The position numbers and the translations under genes were made by a program. A DNA stretch of 64,000 nucleotides from Hyphomicrobiales bacterium. GTDB lineage: Bacteria > Pseudomonadota > Alphaproteobacteria > Rhizobiales > Beijerinckiaceae. Below, one piece after another: positions 48,901 to 58,285 of the stretch; the stretch's first letter is position 1, and every line of letters begins with the position of its first letter. Under the pieces are notes generated by a model, which saw only the letters and a list, made by a program, of their open reading frames with translations, searched no databases and was not told the DNA's origin. The stretch covers positions 1-64,000 of the forward strand of contig JAQGJH010000145.1 of NCBI GenBank assembly GCA_028290705.1. Direction: 5' to 3'.

Positions 48901-49462
48901 TCGCATCGATGTGGCGCGTGCCGAACGCCATGGCGAAACCGGCCAGCAGCACCGTCACCAGCATCGACAGCGCGCCGGCGCCCGGCGACAGCACGACCAT
49001 GTGCTTCAGGTCCAGCGACGACAGAACCGTGGTCAGCGAAACCGCGATGGCTTTCAGCTGCAGCGCAATGTAAGGCACCGCGCCCAGCACGGCGATCAGC
49101 GCCACCATGCCGGCGACATGCTGCGACTTGCCGAAACGCGCCGCGACGAAATCGGCCACCGACGTGATGTTCTGCGACTTCGAGAGCCGGATGATGCGGA
49201 TGACGAACTTGTAGCCGAGCCCGATGACCAGCGCCGGGCCGATGTAGATCGGCAGGAACTCGAGCCCTTTCTCCGAAGCGAGCCCGACCGAGCCGAAGAA
49301 GGTCCAGGACGTGCAATAGATGCCCAGCGTCATCGCATAGATGAAGGGCCGCATGCGCTCGCCGATGAACCGGCGTCCGCTGGTGTCGCCGTAATGCGCG
49401 ACGGCGAAGAGGGCGCAAAGATAGACCAGGGAGGTCAAGACGGCGGCCCAACCGGCGATCAT
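45905..49462 (-). CDS. Hybrid sensor histidine kinase with N-terminal SSS-transporter domain, PAS, HisKA/HATPase and C-terminal REC (NahK/CrbS-like)
   Basis: N-terminal SSS TM region; AAASHDILQPLNAARLY H-box; GLGLGLSIVERLSKVLRHRITLRS G-box; C-terminal VLAIDNEPRILEGMQALLSGWGCRV...AIVADYHLDEADG. Confidence 0.92.
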   Translation of the reverse strand: MIAGWAAVLTSLVYLCALFAVAHYGDTSGRRFIGERMRPFIYAMTLGIYCTSWTFFGSVGLASEKGLEFLPIYIGPALVIGLGYKFVIRIIRLSKSQNITSVADFVAARFGKSQHVAGMVALIAVLGAVPYIALQLKAIAVSLTTVLSSLDLKHMVVLSPGAGALSMLVTVLLAGFAMAFGTRHIDATEHQDGLMLAVAAESVVKLVAFLCVGIYVTWFMFNGFTDLAERATANVSINTMLSELPDPSFWVATILISACCIVLLPRQFHVTVVENRNERDVVTTAWLFPLYLIAINVFVIPIAIAGRLLFPEGAINRDMTVLALPLLDQASVVALIALVGGLSAATAMVVVSSVALSIMISNDLVMPALLRNQRLRAWIDRRDLGSLILVIRRLSIILLLMMGFLYFRFAGEAQLASIGLLSFAAIAQIAPAFIGGLVWRRANARGAIAGLMVGIAFWAYTLLIPSLDTASLALDSLVVNGPMGIGYLKPTALFGLELKPLVHGVMWSLSLNVLAFVGFSLTRHPSPIERLQAQIFVGTQTQATPISPSFRLWGGGVTARELEATVGRYLGAEHTKRAFETFMATRGMSRTPALEADVHLLRFAEHMLASAIGAASSRLVLSILLRRRNLSRGAALQLIDEASSSLQQNRDMLQYALDFARQGITVCDPDLRLICWNREFGELFDLPPDKLRTGLGLEEIVRYNAERGIYGPGSADDYIATRLELLVHESEPFRLRLQPPVSGVIEIRSARLPDGGIVTTYTDVSEQVAAEEALERTNETLEQRVRQRTEELVQLNEELARAKGEADEANLSKTRFLAAASHDILQPLNAARLYATSLLERMEKEAEAEDDADVEQKLARNLDMSLESVEEILTALLDISRLDSGAMKAEISHFRLDEILRQLRIEFEPTARERGLTLTFVPSSVSVRSDRRLLRRLLQNLVSNAIKYTPKGRVLVGCRRVNGRVRVEIWDTGLGIPQSKQKSVFKEFERLAPAAKTAPGLGLGLSIVERLSKVLRHRITLRSKPGVGSVFGVEMPVVPSIPPVPDAPTAPAPRHQPLAGMVVLAIDNEPRILEGMQALLSGWGCRVIAAGSQQDAEAAIAAQGITPAAIVADYHLDEADGIEAIMALRWKLGSRIPALLVTADRTPEVRDRAAEKSISVLNKPLKPAALRSLLSQWRITSGASA

Positions 49463-49592
49463 GGGAACTCCAGCTCAATGTCGGCACAGCTTAGCACCCG
49501 CCGCAGACGATGGCGAAGCGGCGCGGCTTTCCTGTAGGCACCGCAGGCTCTACCATGACCCAAGTTGAAACGAATCGGATTGGGATTGCGGG

Positions 49593-50012
49593 ATGCTGAA
49601 AGAATTCAAGGAATTTGCGCTACGGGGCAATGTGGTCGATCTCGCCATAGGCGTCATCATCGGTGGCGCCTTCGGCCGGATCGTCGACTCGCTCGTCAAA
49701 GACATCATCATGCCGATCATCGGCGCGATCACGGGAGGGCTCGATTTCACCAATTATTTCATTGGCCTGTCGAGCGCCGTCACGGCCACCAACCTGGCCG
49801 ATGCCCAGAAGCAGGGGGCCGTGCTCGCCTGGGGCAGCTTCCTGACCATCATGGTCAACTTCATCATCATCGCCTTCATCCTCTTCATGGTGGTGCGCGC
49901 CATGAACACGCTGAAGCGTTCCGAGCCGCCGCCGCCGGTCGCCCCGGAGGCGCCCTCGCGCAGCGAACTTCTGCTGGAAGAGATCCGGAATCTGCTGGCG
50001 ACCAAGTCCTGA
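49593..50012 (+). CDS. mscL: Large-conductance mechanosensitive channel
   Basis: [41 protein letters not shown]. Confidence 0.97.
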   Translation: MLKEFKEFALRGNVVDLAIGVIIGGAFGRIVDSLVKDIIMPIIGAITGGLDFTNYFIGLSSAVTATNLADAQKQGAVLAWGSFLTIMVNFIIIAFILFMVVRAMNTLKRSEPPPPVAPEAPSRSELLLEEIRNLLATKS

Positions 50013-50164
50013 TCGCTCGCCTGTAAAGCTCACGCCCGGTCGATGCAGCGCGCATCGGTCGGGCGCGAGCCATGTTGCAGCGCAGGATCGGGAGTGGTTA
50101 AACGGGTCGATGGGGCACGTCAGGCGACTTGCGCCCGCAAGGCCTTAGCCACCCGCAGGAGCCC

Positions 50165-51295
50165 ATGCCAGACAGCCGCCGGCCAGACGACCACACGGCT
50201 CCCGGCGACGAGCGCCCGAGCAAGACACCGACGCCCTGGACCTACAAATCGGGCCCGAGCGGCGAAGCCGTCACCATGGCGGTGGCGCTGCTGGGCGGCA
50301 TGGGGTTCTTCTATGCGGGCGTGCCCGGCGGAGCCATTTCGGGCTCGGTTCTCTCGGTCGCGTTGATGAGCTATTTCGGTGCCGCGACGCCGATCGGGAA
50401 TTTGATGCGGCTCGTCGCCATGGCGATCACGGGCGTGTCCATCGGCTCCGCGATCGAGCCCGCGATGCTGCGCAACGTCGCCGCCTATCCGGTCAGCATC
50501 GGCATCATGGTCGTCTGCGTGATCTGCGTCACGCTGGCCTCCATGGCGGTCTCGGTGCTGATTTCCCGCTGGTCGAAGCCGACCGCTCTGCTCGCGGCGG
50601 TGCCTGGCTCGATGGCATACATTCTCTCCGTCGCGCTGAGCATGAAGGCCGACCTGCCGCGCGTGGCCGTGGTGCAGATGTCGCGCGTGATCTTCCTGGT
50701 GGTGCTGCTGCCCATCGTGATCGTCATGGAATCGGGCGCTCATCTCGCCCCGCTTGGCGGCAAGGTGACTGACCCGCCGCTGGTGCTGGCGCTCACCACT
50801 GTGGCGGCCGTGGCGCTCGGTCTCGTCTTCGTGCGGCTGCGCATGGGTGGCGGCATGCTGTTTGGCGCGATGATCGCCTCCGGCATCATTCACGCCACCG
50901 GGCTCGCGCCGGGCCGCGTCCCCATGCCCATCATGCTGGTGGGCCAGATCATGATCGGCGCCTGGGCGGGCTCGCGCTTCGCCGGCTTCGACTGGAATCT
51001 GTTCGGCCGTACGATTCTGTCGTCGACACTCGCCATCGGCGCTTCGATGATCGTGTCCTTCGTCTTTGCGGCCTTTGCCGCCGGCCTGCTCGACATGCCG
51101 TTCGGCGCGACGCTGATCGCCTATGCGCCCGGCGGACTTGAAGCCATGATGGTGCTGGCGCTGGGCCTCGGGATCGACCCGCTCTTCGTCAGCGCGCATC
51201 ATTTCTCGCGCTACTTCCTGATCAATTTCACCCTGCCGCTCATCATCGGCTGGCTGATGAAGCGCGAAAACGCAAAAGCGCCCGGTATCGAGTGA
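50165..51295 (+). CDS. AbrB-family (COG3180) membrane protein
   Basis: About 376 aa, multi-TM; GGMGFFYAGVPGGAISGSVLSVALMSY and TLIAYAPGGLEAMMVLALGLGIDPLFVSAHHFSRYF. Confidence 0.85.
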   Translation: MPDSRRPDDHTAPGDERPSKTPTPWTYKSGPSGEAVTMAVALLGGMGFFYAGVPGGAISGSVLSVALMSYFGAATPIGNLMRLVAMAITGVSIGSAIEPAMLRNVAAYPVSIGIMVVCVICVTLASMAVSVLISRWSKPTALLAAVPGSMAYILSVALSMKADLPRVAVVQMSRVIFLVVLLPIVIVMESGAHLAPLGGKVTDPPLVLALTTVAAVALGLVFVRLRMGGGMLFGAMIASGIIHATGLAPGRVPMPIMLVGQIMIGAWAGSRFAGFDWNLFGRTILSSTLAIGASMIVSFVFAAFAAGLLDMPFGATLIAYAPGGLEAMMVLALGLGIDPLFVSAHHFSRYFLINFTLPLIIGWLMKRENAKAPGIE

Positions 51296-51313
51296 TCGCC
51301 GGGCGCTTTTGCG
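51271..51313. terminator. Bidirectional terminator with 15-bp perfect arms overlapping the end of the AbrB CDS
   Basis: cgcaaaagcgcccgg...ccgggcgcttttgcg; stop codon TGA (51293-51295) lies in the loop. Confidence 0.75.
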
Positions 51314-51340
51314 GAGATTTTTGCGGGCGCGCCGCGGATT

Positions 51341-52627
51341 CTATTCCGCAGCCACCGCCTTGTACCCCGGGAACGGTCCCACGATGACGTTGCCGGTTGA
51401 TTCGGGCATGGCCCCGAAGGGCAGGCCGAGCCGCCGCCACACATCCTGCAGGGCGGCCACGAGCTCGGAAATATGCACATCCGTGTGATACGGCGTCGGC
51501 GTGATCCGCAGCCGCTCGGTGCCGCGCGCGACGGTCGGGTAGTTGATCGGCTGAATGTAGATGCCGTGCCGCTCCAGCAGGATGTCGCTGGCGGTCTTGC
51601 ACAATTCCGCATCGCCGACGAACACCGGCACGATGTGCGACGGGTTGGGCATGACCGGAATGCCGGCCGCTTCGAGCGCCGATTTGGTCTGCGCCACCTG
51701 TCGCTGATGCAGGTCGCGCTCTTCGCTCGAAGCCTTGAGCTGGCGAACTGCCGCTCCGGCCGCGGCCGCGACCGCCGGGGGCAGCGCCGTGGTGAAGATG
51801 AACGACGGCGCATAGCTGCGCACGGCATCGATGATGATCTCGTCCGCCGCGATGTAACCGCCCAGCGTCCCAAAACCCTTCGCCAGCGTGCCTTCGATGA
51901 CGTCGATCTGCGACATGACGCCGTCGCGCTCGCAGATGCCGCCGCCGCGCGGTCCGTACAGGCCGACGGCATGCACTTCGTCCACATAGGTCATCGCGCC
52001 GTAACGCTTGGCCAGAGCCGCGACTTCGCCCACCGGCGCGATGTCGCCGTCCATGGAATAGAGGCTTTCGAAGACGATCAGCTTGGCCCGCTCCGGCCCG
52101 GCCGCGATCAGCAGCTCTTCGAGATGCGCCATGTCGTTGTGGCGGAAGATCTGTTTCTCGCAGCCCGAACGGCGCACGCCTTCGATCATCGAGTTATGGT
52201 TGAGCGCATCGGAAATGATGAGGCAGTTGGGCAGCAGCTCGGCGATCGTCGAAATGGCTGCGAGGTTCGACACCCAGCCGGACGTGAAGGCGAGCGCGCC
52301 TTCCTTGCCGTGCAGATCCGCCAGTTCCGCTTCGAGTTGCACCAGCGGATGGTTGGTGCCCGAGATGTTGCGCGTGCCGCCGGCTCCTGCGCCATAGCGC
52401 TGCGCCGCCGACGACATGGCGTCGATGACGGACGGGTGCCGGCCCATGCCGAGATAATCGTTCGAGCACCAGATGACGACGTCGCGAGGCGCGCTGACGC
52501 CGCCGTCGGAATGCCAGGTCGCCAGCGGAAACCGCGCGGCGTCACGCTCCAGATCCGCGAAGACTCGGTAACGACGTTCCGTCTTGAGACGGTCGATCGC
52601 TTGGCCGAAGAAACGGCGATAATCCAT
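51341..52627 (-). CDS. hemA: 5-aminolevulinate synthase
   Basis: [71 protein letters not shown]. Confidence 0.97.
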   Translation of the reverse strand: MDYRRFFGQAIDRLKTERRYRVFADLERDAARFPLATWHSDGGVSAPRDVVIWCSNDYLGMGRHPSVIDAMSSAAQRYGAGAGGTRNISGTNHPLVQLEAELADLHGKEGALAFTSGWVSNLAAISTIAELLPNCLIISDALNHNSMIEGVRRSGCEKQIFRHNDMAHLEELLIAAGPERAKLIVFESLYSMDGDIAPVGEVAALAKRYGAMTYVDEVHAVGLYGPRGGGICERDGVMSQIDVIEGTLAKGFGTLGGYIAADEIIIDAVRSYAPSFIFTTALPPAVAAAAGAAVRQLKASSEERDLHQRQVAQTKSALEAAGIPVMPNPSHIVPVFVGDAELCKTASDILLERHGIYIQPINYPTVARGTERLRITPTPYHTDVHISELVAALQDVWRRLGLPFGAMPESTGNVIVGPFPGYKAVAAE

Positions 52628-52817
52628 CACGGATCTTCCCTGTCCTGTGGCTTCCCCGAAGGAGAACCCGGCGTCCGGCCCGTCCCCGGTACGCTGTCTG
52701 TCATATTTCACCACATAAACGGTCGCCAGTCGATGCGCGACAGGACCGATGGTCTCACCCTATGGCTCTGCTGCCCCCGAAACATTGCGCCAGATCATGA
52801 ATCCGGGTCGTCCTCAG

Positions 52818-52844
52818 CAAAAAGAGCGGCCCTGAGGCCGCTCT
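52818..52844 (-). terminator. Intrinsic terminator for the minus-strand Gly-rich gene
   Basis: Minus strand AGAGCGGCC-TCAG-GGCCGCTCT then T-rich tract. Confidence 0.85.
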
Positions 52845-52878
52845 CCCGATCAATCGAAGCCCCTCGGAGCCCTAAACC

Positions 52879-53604
52879 TCACGGGACGACTTGCCCGCGA
52901 AAGCGTCCGCCGCTGGGCGCGCGGCACGAGCAGCCGATGCCGACCTGCGCCGGCTGGTAGAGCTGACACACCTTCTGGGGCGTGGAGCAATGGTTGCCCA
53001 GTGCCGCCGAATATCGGCGAGGCGCCGGATAGACCGGAACGGGGGCGGGGACATAGGTCTCCTCGACCGGGTAGTCATAGCCCTCGTCATAGCCGTTGCC
53101 CCAGTCGTAATAGGGCTGATCGTAGTAGGGGCCATATCCGCCGAGCCAGAGCGGCGCGGTCGCCAGTCCGATGCCGGGTCCGTACCAGCCGCGGCCGCGC
53201 CAGCGCCGACCATTCCAGTCGCCGCGATCGCCGTAGCGGCGCACATACTCCTGACGCCGCTCATAACGCGCGCCGGGCGAGACCGTCAGGGTCCGGGCTC
53301 CTGCATTCGGATAGCCCGCGCCATATCGTTGGACGCCGACGGCCCGCTGCTGCATCGAGGGTCCGCCGCCATAGCGCATGCCACCGCCGCCGCCAGCCGG
53401 CGCGCCATAGCGCTGGGCAGCCACCGCCCCGCGCGAGAAACCGCCGCCTCCGCCGCTGAACCCGCCACCGCCGCCGCCGCCGCCGCCTTCAACCACACCG
53501 GTCCCGCGCTGCTGCGCCTGGACGGGCGCGGCCGTGAAAGCCAGCCCGGCTGCCATCAGGCCGCCGACAAACGCCAGGGCCGAAATCTTCTTGATGCGAC
53601 TCAT
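52879..53604 (-). CDS. Secreted Gly/Tyr/Arg-rich protein
   Basis: Signal MSRIKKISALAFVGGLMAAGLAFTAAPVQAQ; GGGGGGGGGFSGGGGGFSRG; C-terminal Cys-containing region. Confidence 0.75.
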   Translation of the reverse strand: MSRIKKISALAFVGGLMAAGLAFTAAPVQAQQRGTGVVEGGGGGGGGGFSGGGGGFSRGAVAAQRYGAPAGGGGGMRYGGGPSMQQRAVGVQRYGAGYPNAGARTLTVSPGARYERRQEYVRRYGDRGDWNGRRWRGRGWYGPGIGLATAPLWLGGYGPYYDQPYYDWGNGYDEGYDYPVEETYVPAPVPVYPAPRRYSAALGNHCSTPQKVCQLYQPAQVGIGCSCRAPSGGRFRGQVVP

Positions 53605-53738
53605 GCCACGCTCCTGCTGTCCCTCGGGCGGCCGCCATGGGCAGCTTTTCCAGAGGGTCGCGCGGTTGCGACACTTCGGATCCCGATGCGTGGGAACGTC
53701 ATCCCGGCTTCCTAAGTTCCGGCTGCGTAACCAAAGGG

Positions 53739-54269
53739 TTAAGAAACCCAGTCCTTGAGAAAGGTCAGCCCGAGGGCGCCCGGTCCCAGCGTCACGCCCG
53801 CCCACAGGAAGGCCGACGTCCAATTGGCGATCTGAAAGGGAATCATGGGCATCTGGCAGGCCCCGGCGGTCAGCGGCACGACGGCGCGTAGCGGTCCGAT
53901 GAAGCGCCCGAGGAACACGCCAGGCCAGCCCCACTTGTCGAAGAAGGCGCGGCCGCGCGGCAGCAGGGCCGGATATCGCGACAGAGGCCACATGCGGGCG
54001 ATCTGGTCATGGTAATGGTAGCCCAGCCAGTAGGACACCCAGTCGCCCAGGGCCGCGCCCAACGCCGCCGCGAAATAAAGCGGCCAGAACGCCAGTCCCG
54101 ACGCCCCGATCACCGCGCCGACGCCCCACAGGATGAAGGTGGCGGGCAGCAGCAGCGCGAACAGCGCCAGCGATTCTCCGAAGGCCAGCAGAAAGACGAT
54201 CGGGATCGCCCACCCCTGGTTCAAGCGTATGAACTCGATGGTCTGGTGGGCGAAATCCTGAACTGTCAT
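53739..54269 (-). CDS. DedA family membrane protein
   Basis: GALLGDW-like (GAALGDWVSYWLG), FLGRFIGPLRAVVPLTAG. Confidence 0.92.
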   Translation of the reverse strand: MTVQDFAHQTIEFIRLNQGWAIPIVFLLAFGESLALFALLLPATFILWGVGAVIGASGLAFWPLYFAAALGAALGDWVSYWLGYHYHDQIARMWPLSRYPALLPRGRAFFDKWGWPGVFLGRFIGPLRAVVPLTAGACQMPMIPFQIANWTSAFLWAGVTLGPGALGLTFLKDWVS

Positions 54270-54312
54270 CTGGTTTTGTCCGGTCGCTGGCCTGGCGAAT
54301 GACCCGTCACGA

Positions 54313-55425
54313 TCACATCACGACCGTGATGCGCTCGGCCGCGCGCGTGAGGCCGGTATAGAGCCAGCGATAACGATGCTCCCTGAAGGAAGGCGACTCG
54401 TCGAAGATCACGATCTCGTTCCATTGCGAGCCCTGCGCCTTGTGGACCGTCAGCGCATATCCGAAGTCGAACTCGTCGGAATCCCTGCGCAGCGCATACG
54501 GGATTTCCTCGTCGCTCTCGAAGAATTGCGGCAGAACCCGCACCCGCAGCGGCTTGCGGATCGGATCGTCCTCCGGCACCAGGCTCATGCGCAACTTGCC
54601 GGCGCGCTCGGGCAACAGGGTCTTGACCGTCCAGATGCCGCCATTCAGCAGGCCTTTCTTGCGGTCGTTCTTCAGGCACACCAGCCGATCGCCGGCTTCC
54701 GGCATGGTCCCGGAAAATCCAAAAAGTTCGCGCAAGCGCTTGTTGTAGAGGCGGCGCGTGCGATTGAGGCCGACCAGCACCTGGTCGGCGCGCGTGACCG
54801 TGATGGCGTCGATCTCGTCGCGGCCGATGACGCGGCTGTCGCCGAAGGTCCCGCGCTCCAGCCGTCCGCCCTCGCGAACGATCATCGACATGCGCACGAT
54901 GGGATTGTCGGCCGCCTGGCGGTGAACCTCGGTCAGCATCAGGTCCGGCTCCGCCTCGGTGAAGAACCCCCCGCCCTTGACGGGGGGTAGTTGCGCCGGG
55001 TCGCCCAGCACGAGGATGGGCCGGCCGAAGGACATCAGGTCCCGCCCGAGATCCTCGTCCACCATGGAGCATTCGTCGATGATGATGAGGCTGGCGGTGG
55101 CCGCGGGGCTCTGTTCGTTGAGCACGAAAGAGGGCACTTCTGAATCGAGATCCTGCGGCCGGTAGATCAGGCTGTGGATCGTCCGTGCGTCCTCGCAGCC
55201 CTTGGACCGCAGCACGAGGGCCGCCTTGCCCGTATAGGCGGCGAACACGACCTCTCCATCGATCCCCTCGGCGATGTGCCGAGCCAGGGTGGTCTTGCCC
55301 GTGCCAGCATAACCGAACAATCGGAAAATCTGCGGTTTGCCCTGCTTGAGCCAGGCCGCGATGTCTTTCAGGGCACGGTCCTGTTGCGGCGACCAGCTTC
55401 GGCTCAACCCTCGTCCTCCGGGCAT
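54313..55425 (-). CDS. ATP-dependent DNA helicase, RecD/AAA-type
   Basis: GYAGTGKTTLARHIAEG Walker A; IIDECSMVDEDLG; YALTVHKAQGSQWNEIVIFDES. Confidence 0.92.
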   Translation of the reverse strand: MPGGRGLSRSWSPQQDRALKDIAAWLKQGKPQIFRLFGYAGTGKTTLARHIAEGIDGEVVFAAYTGKAALVLRSKGCEDARTIHSLIYRPQDLDSEVPSFVLNEQSPAATASLIIIDECSMVDEDLGRDLMSFGRPILVLGDPAQLPPVKGGGFFTEAEPDLMLTEVHRQAADNPIVRMSMIVREGGRLERGTFGDSRVIGRDEIDAITVTRADQVLVGLNRTRRLYNKRLRELFGFSGTMPEAGDRLVCLKNDRKKGLLNGGIWTVKTLLPERAGKLRMSLVPEDDPIRKPLRVRVLPQFFESDEEIPYALRRDSDEFDFGYALTVHKAQGSQWNEIVIFDESPSFREHRYRWLYTGLTRAAERITVVM

Positions 55426-55524
55426 TGGGGCGAACGGCGGCCGAGAAAGAGTTCGGCGCCGTTGCGTCCACGCCAGATGAGCGTTCCGGCCCTGCTTTGC
55501 AAGTTGGAAAATGCCGGACGGCCG

Positions 55525-55911
55525 CTATGCGGCGCGGCGCGCCTCCACCAGCCAGCACGCCACCCGGGTGACTTCGAGGCTGCAGTCGCGCGTCCGCATC
55601 GGAGAACTCTGGAAACGGCTGCTGATGACGTGCATGAGTTCGGCCACCACCTCGGCGTCGATCTCGCGCACGACGCTTTCGTCGATCTTGAACCGGTTGA
55701 CGACCCGCACCAGCTCGCGTCGAGCCGTGTCGGCCAGCGGATGATCGACGATGACATGCCGCCAGAGGAGCACATGAAAGCGCGCCACGATGGCGCCCGC
55801 GCCCGCAACGGTGGCGCAGCGGTCGTAAGCCTCGTTGACGATGTCGGAGATCAGCGGCTCGCTCCAACGGGCGAGGTCTAGACGCAATTGATCGGCGCTG
55901 GAATGGCGCAT
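55525..55911 (-). CDS. Hypothetical alpha-helical protein
   Basis: ORF with ATG at 55911, adjacent to the helicase; no domain I can name. Confidence 0.55.
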   Translation of the reverse strand: MRHSSADQLRLDLARWSEPLISDIVNEAYDRCATVAGAGAIVARFHVLLWRHVIVDHPLADTARRELVRVVNRFKIDESVVREIDAEVVAELMHVISSRFQSSPMRTRDCSLEVTRVACWLVEARRAA

Positions 55912-56184
55912 GTACGAACGATCCTCAAATGACGAATTGCAAAAACTCGAGATGAAAAGCTGCAAACCGAAAGAAACAATCCTGTGCGACGCAGGACAGG
56001 GCCGAAACATCGAAACTCACGTCTCCGCGCGTGGCGTTGGCAAGGCTTTTGCTCATGCAGGCAAGCAGGCGCCCAAACGCGCCCCTGCGATCTGCTCGGA
56101 CTTGTCATCGCTTCAGCGAGCCCGGATAGTGGGCCTTGAGACGCTAGGTCCGAAGTCTTGCGTGAAGCTGGAACGGAGAAGACA

Positions 56185-57159
56185 ATGAAATTGCGCCTGT
56201 TGCTGGGAGCCGCCGCCGTATGCGGCCTCGTTTTCAGCCAAACCACAGCCTTTGCACTCGACACCCTGACGATGGGCACGACCGGTCGCGGATCGGCGCA
56301 GCAATGGCCGATCTTCATTGCCGACAAGAAGGGCTTTTTCGCCGAAAACAACGTCAAGATGGATCTCGTGGCGGCGCCTTCGTCGGCCGGCGTGATCCAG
56401 CAGCTCGCCGCGGGCTCCATCAGCATCGGGTCGGGCGGTCTCGCCGATCCGTTGCGCGCCATCGACAAAGGCGCGCCCATCACCATGCTGCGCATCGAGA
56501 CGCAGGTGCCGCCCTACACGATCTGGGGCAAACCCGAACTGAAATCGCTGAAAGAGCTGAAAGGCAAGCTGATCTCCATCGGCGGCATCAAGGACATCAC
56601 GCGCATCTACACGGAGCGCATGCTGACCCCGAATGGCGTCCCGCCCGGATCCTACGACATGGTCTATGCCGGCACGACGGCCGCGCGCTTCGCGGCGCTG
56701 TCGGGCGGCGCCGTCGACGCCGCCATTCTGCTGCCGCCGTTCTCGTTCCGCGCGCAGGGAGCGGGCCTGTCCAATCTCGGGCAGCTCAGCGACTACGTTA
56801 CCGACATGCCGTTCACCGGCTATGCCGTCAACACCGCATGGGCGAAGAAGAACAAGCCTGCGCTCGTGGGCTTTCTGAAAGGCGTCGCGCGCGGCATCGA
56901 CTGGTTCAACGACGACGCCAATCGCACCGAGGCGATCGACATCCTCGTCAAGGAATCGGGCGCATCGCGCGCCGACATCGAGGCGAGCTATGACTATTAT
57001 CGCCAGATCAAGATTTTCGATCGCGTCGGCCAGATTGCCTCGAGCCAGATCTCCACTCTGGTGGAAGCCATGAAGAGCATCGGCGACCTCGAAGGCTCGA
57101 CGGACGTCGCCCGCTTCACCGATCCGGAAATCGTCGAGCTGGCCAAGCAGGTCAAGTGA
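56185..57159 (+). CDS. ABC transporter substrate-binding protein (NMT1/SsuA-like)
   Basis: Signal peptide; WPIFIADKKGFFAENNVKMDLVAAPSSAGVIQQLAAGSISIGSGG. Confidence 0.88.
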   Translation: MKLRLLLGAAAVCGLVFSQTTAFALDTLTMGTTGRGSAQQWPIFIADKKGFFAENNVKMDLVAAPSSAGVIQQLAAGSISIGSGGLADPLRAIDKGAPITMLRIETQVPPYTIWGKPELKSLKELKGKLISIGGIKDITRIYTERMLTPNGVPPGSYDMVYAGTTAARFAALSGGAVDAAILLPPFSFRAQGAGLSNLGQLSDYVTDMPFTGYAVNTAWAKKNKPALVGFLKGVARGIDWFNDDANRTEAIDILVKESGASRADIEASYDYYRQIKIFDRVGQIASSQISTLVEAMKSIGDLEGSTDVARFTDPEIVELAKQVK

Positions 57160-57199
57160 GCCGGTCTCCCTCCCAACGTCGTTTCAAGAGGAGCAAATC

Positions 57200-57895
57200 A
57201 TGAAAGAATGGATGAAGACGATCCCCGAGTCCGAACTCGCGACCTACAAGAGCGCGGGCTTCATGACGGACATGAAGGTCGGCAGGCGCGTGGGACTGAT
57301 CGTGGTGGACGTGACCTATGGATTCACCGGCCGCAAGGGGCAGACGCTGGCGGAATCCATCGAAGAGTTTCGCTCCGCCTGCGGCCCGGTCTCCTGGGAA
57401 GCCGTGCCCAGGATCGCCAAGCTGATCGAGATGTTCCGCGAACGCGGCCTGCCGATCGTCTTCACCCGAAGCGACACCGCCAACGTGCCCTACACCGGCA
57501 AGGCTACGAAATCCAAGGGTACCAAGGCACAGGCCGCTCTGCACAACGACTTCCCCGACGAAGTCATGCCCCGGGAGGGTGAATGGGTGTTGGGCAAGAC
57601 CCGCGCCAGCGCGTTCTTCCAGACGCCGCTCATGGCCTATCTCGTGCAGCAGGGCGTCGACACCTTGGTCTTCTGCGGCGTCTCCACCTCGGGCTGCGTT
57701 CGCGCCTCGGTGGTCGATGGCTTCTCGAACGGCTTTTCGACCTTCGTGGTCGACGAATGCTGCTTCGACCGCTCGGAGTTCGCCCATGCGGCCAATCTCT
57801 TCGACATGGATGCGAAATACGCCTCCGTGGTGTCGCTCGACGAAATCGCCAAGCTGATGCCGGCCGTCAGGAAAGACAGCGTCAAGGCCGCCTGA
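57200..57895 (+). CDS. Isochorismatase-family cysteine hydrolase
   Basis: LIVVDVTYGFTG, KTRASAFFQTPL, VFCGVSTSGCVRASVVDGFSNGF. Confidence 0.9.
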   Translation: MKEWMKTIPESELATYKSAGFMTDMKVGRRVGLIVVDVTYGFTGRKGQTLAESIEEFRSACGPVSWEAVPRIAKLIEMFRERGLPIVFTRSDTANVPYTGKATKSKGTKAQAALHNDFPDEVMPREGEWVLGKTRASAFFQTPLMAYLVQQGVDTLVFCGVSTSGCVRASVVDGFSNGFSTFVVDECCFDRSEFAHAANLFDMDAKYASVVSLDEIAKLMPAVRKDSVKAA

Positions 57896-57994
57896 CACCC
57901 GTCGAATGCGCGTGAAAACATCAGGCAGCGCGGCGCTCTTCCCGGGCGTCGCGCGTTTCCACTTTCGGACCCTGCGGATCTTCAGGAGATTTTG

Positions 57995-58267
57995 ATGACC
58001 GGCTCCGGCACGCCTTTGCCGCTCGCACGTTTCAGGGTCGAGCGTCACGATGAAGGCTACCGCCTCGAGATAGAAGACGAGGCGGGAGGCCGGCTCGAGT
58101 TGATCGCCAGCGCGGAACAGATCGACGTCATCGTCGAGGCTCTCGACGATGTTCTCGCCGAGGACGATGCGCTGGCCGACGAGGATGACGAAGCCGACGA
58201 GGACCCGGATGAAGAAGATGCCGACGATGACGATGACGAGGATGACGACGACGACGACGACGACTGA
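57995..58267 (+). CDS. Small protein with extreme poly-Asp/Glu C-terminus
   Basis: ...DDVLAEDDALADEDDEADEDPDEEDADDDDDEDDDDDDDD; GGAG SD before ATG. Confidence 0.75.
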   Translation: MTGSGTPLPLARFRVERHDEGYRLEIEDEAGGRLELIASAEQIDVIVEALDDVLAEDDALADEDDEADEDPDEEDADDDDDEDDDDDDDD

Positions 58268-58285
58268 ATGCGGGAAGGGCACGCC

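Noticed and set aside
47049-49537. 812-aa minus and 598-aa plus ORFs over the kinase gene
   Set aside because: Alternative frames of the hybrid histidine kinase; composition biased to R/H/A/G with no domain motifs.
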